From: Terriglobia bacterium
Lineage (GTDB): Bacteria > Acidobacteriota > Terriglobia > Bryobacterales > Bryobacteraceae
Reading direction: 5' to 3'
Assembly (NCBI GenBank): GCA_020073445.1
Contig: JAIQFE010000019.1
Span: forward strand, 231,677 to 295,676
DNA length: 64,000 nucleotides
This document shows positions 54,852-62,991 of this stretch, piece after piece. The first letter of the stretch is position 1. Each line of letters starts with the position of its first letter. Both the position numbers and the translations under genes were made by a program. The notes under the pieces were generated by a model. That model was not told the DNA's origin. It saw only the letters and a list, made by a program, of their open reading frames with translations, and ran no database searches.

Positions 54852-54892
54852 CACAACCGCCGCGACGAGATCTACTCGTCGCGGCGGTTGTG
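54852..54892. terminator. 18-bp perfect hairpin between convergent genes
   Basis: CACAACCGCCGCGACGAG (54852-54869) pairs fully with 54875-54892 across a 5-base loop. It sits between the DUF3738 gene and the convergent Amt remnant. There is no T-run, so factor-independent termination is uncertain, but it would be a strong block on either strand. Confidence 0.5.
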
Positions 54893-54931
54893 TTCGAACG
54901 TCTGGAGCTATCTCAACTCGAACCGGGCAAA

Positions 54932-55705
54932 CTAGGACGTCTTGGGACTCGCTGCCAGCGGCGCTGCATATCCGCTAGGCGATTCCGGCGCCATCCCACC
55001 CGGCCTTCCGATCGACGCGATCACGTACTCGGGGTAGGCCGAGATGCCGTGCTCGTGCAGATCCAGACCGTGCTGTTCGCCTTCCGCCGACACGCGCAAC
55101 AGGCCCATCGCGTTGATGGTCAACATCACCACCATGGCGACAGCGAACGTCGACACCGTAATGAGTGCGCTGCCGACCATCTGCGCCTTCAAGACGGTCA
55201 TCCCGCCGCCGTAAAAGAGCCCGGCCAGCGGTGCCGAGTTATCCGGGGAAATCGGCCCCGTCGCGCCATACTGGCCTGCCGCGAATAAGCCCAGCGATAG
55301 AGTCCCCCAGATTCCGCAGATCCCGTGGACCGGAACGGCTCCGATGGGATCGTCAATTCGCAGGTACTCCATCACTTCGACCGCGATGACCACGATCACA
55401 CCCGCGACGGCGCCCAAGGCGATGGAACCCGTGGGGCTGACCCAGTAGCAGGGACATGTGATCGCGACCAACCCGGCCAGGAAGCCATTGACCGTGAAAC
55501 TGACGTCCCAGATCTTGCTCCGCATATAGGCGTAGAACATAGCCGTCAACCCAGCAGCGCAGGCAGCGAGCGTGGTGTTCGCCGCGACCCGGCCGATACC
55601 CTGGAAGTCCATGGCGGACAGCGTGCTGCCTGGATTAAATCCATACCAGCCGAACCACAGCAGCAATCCGCCGGATGCGGCGATGGTCAGATCGTGCGGC
55701 ATCAT
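54932..55705 (-). pseudogene. amt: Ammonium transporter, 5'-truncated
   Basis: A 257-residue open frame holding only the C-terminal half of Amt, which is normally 400-450 aa. [52 protein letters not shown] and YGGGMTVLKAQMVGSALIT include the twin-helix core. The first five or so helices are absent. The frame stops matching just before MMPHD, exactly where transketolase sequence begins on the other strand. The product could not form the pore. The C-terminal tail (AYPEYVIASIGRPGG) is intact. Confidence 0.8.
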
Positions 55706-55710
55706 ACCGC
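55700..55710. other. Rearrangement junction: two 5'-truncated genes joined head to head
   Basis: Amt sequence (minus strand) ends at about 55705 and transketolase sequence (plus strand) begins at about 55705. Both lack their N-terminal parts, so one break explains both. No transposon end, tRNA or repeat is visible at the join. Confidence 0.75.
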
Positions 55711-57342
55711 TACAACCGGCCCGGGTTTGAGGTCATTCATCATTTCACCTACGGGCTGGTCAGCGACGGCGACTTGATGGAAGGCGTAGCGGCGGAAGCC
55801 GCCTCGCTCGCCGGACACTTGAAACTTGGCAAGTTGATCTATCTCTACGATGACAATCACATCACGCTTTCCGCCGCGACGCAGCTCACCTTCACGGAAG
55901 ACCGCGCCCAACGGTTCGCGGCGTATGGCTGGCACACGCAATCGATCGACGATGGCAACAACGTGGACGCCATCGACCGCGCCATCCGCGCGGCGCGGCA
56001 GGAGACGGAGCGTCCCTCACTGATCCTGGTGCGGACTCATATCGGCTATGGGTCGCCCCACAAGCAGGACACCTTTGCTGCGCATGGCTCCGCGCTGGGT
56101 GAGGAGGAAGTAAAGCTGACGAAGGAGAACCTGGGGTGGCCGATCGGACCGCCATTTCTTGTGCCAGAGGCAGTCGAGCAGCATTGTCACCAGGTCGTTC
56201 ACCGTGGTCGACAAGCAGAAGCGGAATGGAACGAGAAGTTTGCGGCGTACGAACAACAGTATCCGGAACTTGCCCGCGAACTGCGCCTCCTCATCGCGGG
56301 AGAACTGCCGCCAGGTTGGGATGCAAACATTCCGCAATTCCCCGCCGATGCCAAAGGCCTGGCCACCCGCGTCGCTTCGGGGAAAATAATGGAAGCGATC
56401 AGCCAGACACTCCCCGGCCTGATCGGCGGCTCGGCCGACTTAAATCCCTCCACGTACACGGAATTGAACGATGCAGGCAACTTTGAGAACTCCGCCATGG
56501 CGGTCGGTGATTTGCAAGGGTCCGCCGCCGGCGGCTGGAGCTATGCCGGCCGCAATCTGCAGTTCGGGGTTCGCGAGCATGCGATGGGGGCGATCTTGAA
56601 CGGCCTGGCCACGCACGGAGGCACCATCCCGTTCGGCGCGACGTTCCTGACCTTCTCCGATTACATGCGCCCGCCGATTCGCCTCGCCGCGTTGATGGGG
56701 ATACAGGTGGTGTACGTATTCACACATGACAGCCTCGCACTGGGTGAGGACGGCCCGACTCATCAATCCGTGGAGCAGGTCGCCAGCCTGCGGGCGATTC
56801 CTCAGCTGTTGGTCATCCGTTCCTGCGACGCCAACGAGACCGCGGTGGCGTGGCGAGTCGCGGTGGAAACGCGAGATCGGCCGGTAGCGCTGGTGCTGTC
56901 TAGGCAAAGCGTGCCGACGCTCGACCGGAAACACTTGGCGTCGGCGGACGGGCTCCGGCGGGGGGCCTATATCCTGGCTGATGCGCCGCAGGCCAAACCC
57001 CAATTGATCTTGATCGCCACCGGATCGGAAGTCGGCCTGATCGTGGCAGCACAACAAAAGCTACAGGAACAGCAGATCTCCGTGCGCCTCGTGTCGATGC
57101 CGAGTTGGGAATTGTTTGAGGCCCAATCTCGCGAGTATCGCGACTCGGTGCTGCCGCCGTCGGTTCGTGCGCGGCTCGCGGTCGAAGCGGGCGTGACACA
57201 AGGGTGGCACCGGTATGTGGGTGACCAGGGAGACGTGATCGGGGTGGACCGTTTTGGCGCGTCGGCTCCCGGGTCGGTGGTCATGCGCGAATACGGATTC
57301 ACGGTGGAACACGTGTGCCAACGAGCACTGGCTTTGCTCTAA
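55705..57342 (+). pseudogene. tkt: Transketolase, 5'-truncated
   Basis: About 545 codons of transketolase, normally about 660. It starts at [13 protein letters not shown], so roughly 130-150 N-terminal residues are missing, including active-site His residues. [32 protein letters not shown] is the TPP motif (G-D-G with the first Gly as Ser). GIREHAMG-like [16 protein letters not shown] and [17 protein letters not shown] are intact. The only upstream ATG in frame lies in Amt sequence. A working enzyme is unlikely. The 3' end is normal and rpiB and zwf remnants or genes follow. Confidence 0.82.
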
Positions 57343-57349
57343 AGGAAAG

Positions 57350-57475
57350 ATGTCTGATTTCATGGCCCTGCTGCCGAGGACGCCGAAACGCATCGGGCTC
57401 GCCGCCGACCACGGAGATTATGACTTGAAGGAACAACTGGCCAGGATGTTGCGCGAAGCCGGCCAACGCCGGTGA
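57350..57475 (+). pseudogene. rpiB: Ribose-5-phosphate isomerase B, N-terminal fragment
   Basis: A 41-codon frame. TPKRIGLAADHGDYDLKEQLARMLREAG is clearly the first 28 or so residues of RpiB. The sequence then leaves the family at QRR and stops. The active-site Cys and the rest are missing. GGAAAG precedes the ATG, 7 bases after the transketolase stop. An intact rpiB is at 35784-36227. Confidence 0.8.
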
Positions 57476-57477
57476 TC

Positions 57478-57575
57478 AGCGCGGCGCTCATCAGGCGCAG
57501 TGAGTCCCAGGGCGACGCCGACCATGCGAATCGGCTCCTCTTCGCCATGCGAATGCAGTTGCGGGCGTGCGGAGA
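57478..57575 (-). pseudogene. Possible scrap of a Y-family DNA polymerase (dinB-like) tail
   Basis: On the minus strand an open stretch reads ISARPQLHSHGEEEPIRMVGVALGLT. The PIR(L/M)(V/L)GV pattern resembles the C-terminal end of DinB-type polymerases. It is only about 30 codons, between the rpiB fragment and zwf, and the match is weak. Confidence 0.25.
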
Positions 57576-57596
57576 TGAATAACGGACGGAGTTGAT

Positions 57597-59009
57597 ATGG
57601 ACAAGCAAACCGGCCGTGGGGCGCCGTCCGACGCACTAGTGCTCTTCGGTGCGACGGGTGATCTTGCCTACAAGAAGATCTTCCCGGCGCTCTACGCGAT
57701 GGCGAAACGGGGCGTCCTGACGGTCCCACTCATCGGCGTCGCCTCCTCGGCATGGGGCCTGACGCAGCTGCGCAAGCGCGTGACGGACAGCATAAAGCGG
57801 GAAGGCGGGATCGACAATCACCGCGCGTTTGATCATCTTCTCTCGCTGCTGCGGTATGTGCAGGGCGACTACAATGACAGGGCGACATTCATGACAATAA
57901 AACAAGCGCTGGGTCGTGCTCGGCGCCCGGCGCACTACCTCGCCATCCCGCCCTCGCTCTTTCCGACGGTCATCGAAGGGCTCGATGCCTCGGGCTTGGC
58001 CGACCATGCGCGCGTCATTGTCGAAAAGCCGTTCGGACGCGACCTGGCCTCTGCCAGGACGCTCAACCGCATTGCACAGTCGGTGTTCCCAGAAGATTCG
58101 ATCTTCCGCATTGACCACTACCTCGGGAAAGAGGCGATCATGAATATCCTTTATTTCCGCTTTGCCAATTCGTTCCTGGAGCCGATCTGGAACCGCACCT
58201 GCGTGGCCAGCGTACAGGTCACGCTCTGCGAGGAGTTCGGGGTGAACGGGCGCGGTGCATTTTATGAGAGTGCCGGGTGCTTGCGGGACGTCATCCAAAA
58301 TCACCTGTTCCAAATTGTTGCACTGCTGGCCATGGAGCCGCCAGCGTATCAGGGTTACGGCGCCGTGCACAGCGAGAAAGCGAAGGTGTTCCAGGCCATG
58401 CGTCCGCTTCGACCGGAGGATTTGGTGCGCGGCCAGTACGCGGGCTATCGCAAAGAGCCCGGTGTAGCGAAGGACTCGGACGTCGAGACATTCTGCGCCC
58501 TGCGGCTGTTCATCGATTCGTGGCGCTGGGAAGGAGTGCCGTGGTACCTGCGGTCTGGCAAATGTCTGGCTGCAACAGCAGCGGAGGTCCTGATGGAATT
58601 AAAACCGCCCCCGCAACAGCTGTTCGACGATTCAAGGCCGGTGGCCGGACGAGCCAATTATGTGCGTTTTCGCCTCTCGCCCAGTTCCGCCGTCGCCTTC
58701 GCCGCCCGCGTCAAGCGCGCGGGAAAAGAGTTCATTGGCGACCAGCGAGAACTCTACCTGCTCGAAGAGCAAGCGGGAGAGGAAGCCCCCTACGAGCGGC
58801 TGCTAGGCGACGCCATGGCCGGCAACGGAGCGCTTTTCACCCGTGAGGACGCGGTGGAGGCCGCCTGGGCGGTGGTCGATCCAGTCCTGAAGACTCACCA
58901 CAAGGTCCGTCCTTACCAGCGCGGCAGCTGGGGGCCGAAAGAGGCGGATGCGCTGATCAGAGCGGACGGAGGCTGGCACAACCCTATGCCAGAGACGAGA
59001 AGAGCATGA
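57597..59009 (+). CDS. zwf: Glucose-6-phosphate 1-dehydrogenase
   Basis: A 470-residue enzyme oxidising glucose-6-P to 6-phosphogluconolactone. LVLFGATGDLAYKKIFPALYAM binds NADP (G-A-T-G-D-L-A-x-K-K). VIVEKPFGRDLASA and the catalytic RIDHYLGKEAIMNILYFRFAN are intact. Length is close to normal (about 490). An ATG overlapping its TGA begins the HAD remnant. No gnd or pgl is seen in the visible part of the block. Confidence 0.95.
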   Translation: MDKQTGRGAPSDALVLFGATGDLAYKKIFPALYAMAKRGVLTVPLIGVASSAWGLTQLRKRVTDSIKREGGIDNHRAFDHLLSLLRYVQGDYNDRATFMTIKQALGRARRPAHYLAIPPSLFPTVIEGLDASGLADHARVIVEKPFGRDLASARTLNRIAQSVFPEDSIFRIDHYLGKEAIMNILYFRFANSFLEPIWNRTCVASVQVTLCEEFGVNGRGAFYESAGCLRDVIQNHLFQIVALLAMEPPAYQGYGAVHSEKAKVFQAMRPLRPEDLVRGQYAGYRKEPGVAKDSDVETFCALRLFIDSWRWEGVPWYLRSGKCLAATAAEVLMELKPPPQQLFDDSRPVAGRANYVRFRLSPSSAVAFAARVKRAGKEFIGDQRELYLLEEQAGEEAPYERLLGDAMAGNGALFTREDAVEAAWAVVDPVLKTHHKVRPYQRGSWGPKEADALIRADGGWHNPMPETRRA

Positions 59010-59183
59010 CCGGCGCCAAACGAGGTCGTATTCCTACTGGACGTGGATAACACTCTGCTCGATAACAATCACGTCGAAGCCGACCTCAGGAATCATCTCG
59101 AGTGCGAGTTCGGACCCCAGAGCTGGGACCGGTATTGGGCAATATTCGAGGCGTTGCGCGCCGTGCTGGGTTATGGAGGCACC
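59006..59183 (+). pseudogene. HAD-type hydrolase remnant, frameshifted and truncated
   Basis: The ATG at 59006 overlaps the zwf stop. After MTGA the frame is lost: removing one A in the AAA at 59018-59020 would restore NEVVFLLDVDNTLLDNN, the HAD motif I (D-x-D-N-T). The frame continues as DLRNHLECEFGPQSWDRYWAIFEALRAVLGYGG and then runs straight into the ribosome site and start of tal. Motifs II to IV are absent. The missing base could also be a sequencing error, but the 3' loss could not. Confidence 0.68.
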
Positions 59184-60281
59184 ATGAAGGCTACTCAACA
59201 ACTACATGATCTCGGTCAGAGTCTTTGGCTCGACAACATCACCCGCGGACTTTTGACGAGCGGCACGTTGCGCCGTTACATCAATGAGTTTTCGGTGACG
59301 GGACTGACCTCCAACCCCACGATCTTCGATAAAGCCATCAAGGACGAGGGTTTCTACGATGATGCCGTCCATCAGAAAACCGCTGCGGGCAAGTCGGGCG
59401 AGGCGTTGTTCTTCGAACTTGCCTTGGAGGATTTGACCCAGGCCGCGGACCTTTTTCGCCCGGTCCACGACGCCACCGGCGGGATTGACGGCTGGGTATC
59501 ATTGGAGGTGTCTCCCTTGCTGGCGGACGACACGACCGACACCATCAAGGCTGCGGTGGAACTTCATGGGCGCGCGAAACGCCCGAATCTTTTTATCAAG
59601 ATTCCGGGTACCCGCGAAGGCATTCCTGCGATCGAGGAGACAATCTTCGCGGGTGTACCGGTGAATGTCACGCTGCTGTTCTCACGCGAGCAGTACGTCG
59701 CCGCGGCCGAGGCGTATATGCGCGGCATCGAACGGCGGATAGATGCCGGCCTCGACCCGAAGGTCGAGTCCGTGGCATCGATCTTTGTCAGCCGCTGGGA
59801 TGTGGCGGTAAAGAACAAGGTTCCGGGGGAGCTTCAGAACCGTCTCGGGATCGCGATCGCGAAGCGCGCGTATAAAGGCTATCGCGAGCTGCTGACCTCA
59901 TCCCGCTGGTGGAAACTCGCCGGTGCTGGCGCGAGGCCGCAACGCCTGCTGTGGGCCAGCACTGGCACCAAGGATCCTGGCGCCTCGGACACCCTCTATA
60001 TCGAAGCGCTCGCGGCGCCGGATACCATCAACACCATGCCCGAGAAGACGCTACTCGCCTTCGCTGATCATGGGAAAATGAGAGGCGAATTACCGGCCGA
60101 TGGCGGCGACGCCGAAGCATTGCTGGCTGAGTTATCGCGGGCAGGCGTAGACGATGCGGCGCTCGCTACCGAACTTCAGCGCGAGGGTACCCGCTCGTTC
60201 GACAAGTCCTGGAACGACCTGATGGATTGCATCGCATCAAGGAGCGCCATGCTCAAGAAGGCCACTCAAGCAAAATGGTAG
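59184..60281 (+). CDS. tal: Transaldolase (Tal type 2)
   Basis: A 365-residue transaldolase of the longer bacterial type. LWLDNITRGLLTSGTLRRYINEFSVTGLTSNPTIFDKAI begins the barrel. VSLEVSPLLADDT and LFIKIPGTREGIPAIEETIFAGVPVNVTLLFS hold the Schiff-base Lys region, and RLLWASTGTKDP follows late. It moves the dihydroxyacetone unit in the pentose phosphate cycle. GGAGG lies 4 bases before the ATG at 59184. The in-frame GTG at 59043 belongs to the HAD remnant. Confidence 0.94.
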   Translation: MKATQQLHDLGQSLWLDNITRGLLTSGTLRRYINEFSVTGLTSNPTIFDKAIKDEGFYDDAVHQKTAAGKSGEALFFELALEDLTQAADLFRPVHDATGGIDGWVSLEVSPLLADDTTDTIKAAVELHGRAKRPNLFIKIPGTREGIPAIEETIFAGVPVNVTLLFSREQYVAAAEAYMRGIERRIDAGLDPKVESVASIFVSRWDVAVKNKVPGELQNRLGIAIAKRAYKGYRELLTSSRWWKLAGAGARPQRLLWASTGTKDPGASDTLYIEALAAPDTINTMPEKTLLAFADHGKMRGELPADGGDAEALLAELSRAGVDDAALATELQREGTRSFDKSWNDLMDCIASRSAMLKKATQAKW

Positions 60282-60405
60282 TGGCAGTGATTATTCGTTC
60301 AACAGTACAGACACAACCGCTAACAGCGCACCCATCGGGGGACGAGGGTCGTGGCGAAGTACGGATGGTTCACGGCGCGTCCAGGACACATCTGAAGGAG
60401 AGACC

Positions 60406-62952
60406 ATGAGCGAAGACACACGTGTCAGCTACCAGAAGGACCGCCTTCCATACTCGGACGTCGAGGGATTCGAGTCCCTGGCGGAGCTGGCCCTGGATAT
60501 GCGCTGGTCATGGAATCATGCCGCCGACCAAGTGTGGCGGCAGCTAGATCCTGCGCTCTGGGAGCTAACACATAACCCCTGGGGCGTCCTGCAGACAGTC
60601 TCTCGTGATCAGATCGAGCGCGTATTAGCCGATCCCGTTTTCCGAAAAAGCGTCGATGATTTGGTGCAAGCCAAACGGCAAGCGGCGGAGACGCCCGCGT
60701 GGTTTCAGCAAACATACCCGCGATCTCCCCTGACCGGTGTCGCATATTTCAGCATGGAATTCATGTTGAGCGAGGCGCTGCCCATTTACTCAGGCGGGCT
60801 TGGCAACGTGGCCGGCGATCAGCTCAAAGCCGCGAGTGATCTGGGCGTTCCGGTCATCGGCGTGGGCCTGCTCTACCAGCAAGGCTATTTTCGCCAGCTG
60901 ATCGACAACGACGGCGCGCAACAGGCCATTTTCCCCTACAACGATCCCGGACAGTTGCCGATCACGCCTTTGCGCCACCCAAACGGGGAGTGGTTGCGGC
61001 TACAACTCGACCTGCCGGGTTACCCGATCTGGCTGCGCGCCTGGCAGGTTCAGGTTGGGAGAGTGAAGCTTTACCTGCTGGACAGCAATGATGCGGCGAA
61101 CTTCCCACCGTACCGAGGGATCACCAGCGAGCTTTACGGGGGCGCGCCGGACCTGCGCCTCAAGCAAGAACTACTCCTCGGCATCGGCGGATGGCGACTG
61201 CTTGGTGCGCTTGGCCTCCGGCCGGAAGTCTGCCATCTGAATGAAGGGCATGCGGCCTTTGCCGTATTGGAACGCGCGCGGAGTTTCATGCAGCAGACCG
61301 GGCAGTCCTTCGACGTCGCGCTGACCGTCACGCGAGCGGGGAACCTCTTCACCACCCATACGGCAGTGGCCGCCGGCTTTGACCGGTTCGCTCCGGCCCT
61401 CATCGAGCAATACCTCGGGGGGTATGCCAAGCAGCAGCTTGGCATCACCCTCCACGATGTGCTGGCCCTGGGCCGCCAGAACCCAAACGACTCGTTGGAG
61501 CCGTTCAACATGGCCTATCTGGCGATCCGTGGGAGCGGGGCGGTCAATGGCGTGAGCCGTTTGCACGGCCAAGTGAGCCAACGCCTCTTTCAGCCACTCT
61601 TTCCGCACTGGCCGCAGGACGAAATCCCGGTGGGACACCTGACCAATGGTGTCCATATGTCGACCTGGGACTCGGCGGAAGCCGACGAGCTCTGGACGGC
61701 GGCCTGTGGCAAAGAACGCTGGCGGGGAACGACGGAACACGTGGAGCCGGCGATTCGCGACATCTCGGACGCGCAGCTTTGGCAGCTACGCACCACCGTC
61801 CGGAACTCCCTCATCGAGTATGCCCGCGAACGGTTGTCTCGTGAACTGACGGTGTCCGGCGTGTCACCCGAGGCGGCTGACGGGGCGATGCATCTGTTTG
61901 ATCCCAACGCATTGACACTGGGTTTTGCGCGCCGCTTCGCGACCTACAAGCGACCCAATCTATTGTTGCACGACCCGGCGCGTTTGCGGCGCCTGTTGGC
62001 GCATCCTGAGCGCCCGGTGCAGCTCATCATGGCCGGCAAGGCTCATCCCGCGGACCAAGCCGGGCAGGCCCTGATTCAGGACTGGATCCAGTTCATCCGG
62101 CAGCCAGAGACCCGCCTCCACGTCATGTTCCTGAGCGACTATGACACGCAGCTGGCCGAACATCTCGTGCAGGGGGTAGATGTCTGGATCAACACGCCAC
62201 GGCGGCCCTGGGAGGCGTGTGGCACGAGTGGCATGAAAGTCCTCGTCAATGGCGGCCTCAATCTTTCGGAATTGGACGGCTGGTGGGCGGAAGCCTACAC
62301 ACCTGACGTGGGGTGGGCATTAGGCGATGGTAAAGAACACGGCGACGATCCGGCCTGGGACGCGATCGAAGCCGACGCGCTCTACGACTTGCTCGAGCGC
62401 GAGGTGATCCCTGAGTTTTATGCCCAAGACGAGCATGGCATTCCCACCGCATGGGTCAAGCGGATGCGGGAGAGCATGGCGCGGTTGACACCGCGCTTCT
62501 CCGCCAACCGTACGGTGTGCGAATACACCGAGCAACAGTACCTCCCGGCTGCAGCCTCTTATCGTACGCGCGCGGTCGATAAAGGCGCGGTAGGCAGAGA
62601 GGTGGTCAATTGGGAACAGGCGCTTAAACAGAAATGGGCCACGCTAGGTTTTGGCGACTTGAAGGTGCAGACCAAGGAGGGCGAGCACATCTTTGAGGTA
62701 GTGGTGTATCTCAACGACCTCGACCCGAAGGCCGTGCGAGTTGAGCTGTATGCCGATGGAATCAATGGCAGCGATCCGATCCGGCAGGAGATGACGTGCG
62801 TTCGCCACCTGGCTGGGGCGTCGGGCGGCTACGTTTACAACGCGGTTGTGTCTGCGGCCCGCCCGCCCGAGGACTATACGGCGCGCATTATACCGCGCTG
62901 CTCCGGTGTGGCGGTTCCCCTGGAAGTCGATACTATTCTCTGGCAGCGGTGA
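60406..62952 (+). CDS. glgP: Alpha-glucan (glycogen) phosphorylase, GT35
   Basis: An 848-residue enzyme of the short alpha-glucan phosphorylase group (TIGR02094-like). LAELALDMRWSWNHAADQVWRQLDPALWE and AYFSMEFMLSEALPIYSGGLGNVAGDQLKAASDLGVPVIGVGLLYQQGYF are near-diagnostic. VCHLNEGHAAFAVLERAR and TFTTHT-like LFTTHTAVAAGFDRF follow. EACGTSGMKVLVNGGLNLSELDGWW holds the PLP Lys. It releases glucose-1-P from glycogen. GGAGA lies 4 bases before the ATG. The 124 bases before it show no strong promoter. Confidence 0.94.
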   Translation: MSEDTRVSYQKDRLPYSDVEGFESLAELALDMRWSWNHAADQVWRQLDPALWELTHNPWGVLQTVSRDQIERVLADPVFRKSVDDLVQAKRQAAETPAWFQQTYPRSPLTGVAYFSMEFMLSEALPIYSGGLGNVAGDQLKAASDLGVPVIGVGLLYQQGYFRQLIDNDGAQQAIFPYNDPGQLPITPLRHPNGEWLRLQLDLPGYPIWLRAWQVQVGRVKLYLLDSNDAANFPPYRGITSELYGGAPDLRLKQELLLGIGGWRLLGALGLRPEVCHLNEGHAAFAVLERARSFMQQTGQSFDVALTVTRAGNLFTTHTAVAAGFDRFAPALIEQYLGGYAKQQLGITLHDVLALGRQNPNDSLEPFNMAYLAIRGSGAVNGVSRLHGQVSQRLFQPLFPHWPQDEIPVGHLTNGVHMSTWDSAEADELWTAACGKERWRGTTEHVEPAIRDISDAQLWQLRTTVRNSLIEYARERLSRELTVSGVSPEAADGAMHLFDPNALTLGFARRFATYKRPNLLLHDPARLRRLLAHPERPVQLIMAGKAHPADQAGQALIQDWIQFIRQPETRLHVMFLSDYDTQLAEHLVQGVDVWINTPRRPWEACGTSGMKVLVNGGLNLSELDGWWAEAYTPDVGWALGDGKEHGDDPAWDAIEADALYDLLEREVIPEFYAQDEHGIPTAWVKRMRESMARLTPRFSANRTVCEYTEQQYLPAAASYRTRAVDKGAVGREVVNWEQALKQKWATLGFGDLKVQTKEGEHIFEVVVYLNDLDPKAVRVELYADGINGSDPIRQEMTCVRHLAGASGGYVYNAVVSAARPPEDYTARIIPRCSGVAVPLEVDTILWQR

Positions 62953-62991
62953 ATTAATCTCGAACGGCAGAAGGACGACAGAAGCCAACCT

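Noticed and set aside
54852..54892. Classic Rho-independent terminator
   Set aside because: The 18-bp stem is perfect, but no T-run follows on either strand. It is kept only as a hairpin with possible terminator function.
55675..55705. ATG at 55675 as a true transketolase start
   Set aside because: The 10 codons before YRYNRPGF are Amt sequence read backwards and have no transketolase character.
60282..60405. Gap between tal and glgP
   Set aside because: Apart from the ribosome site nothing convincing was found. A separate glgP promoter cannot be claimed.
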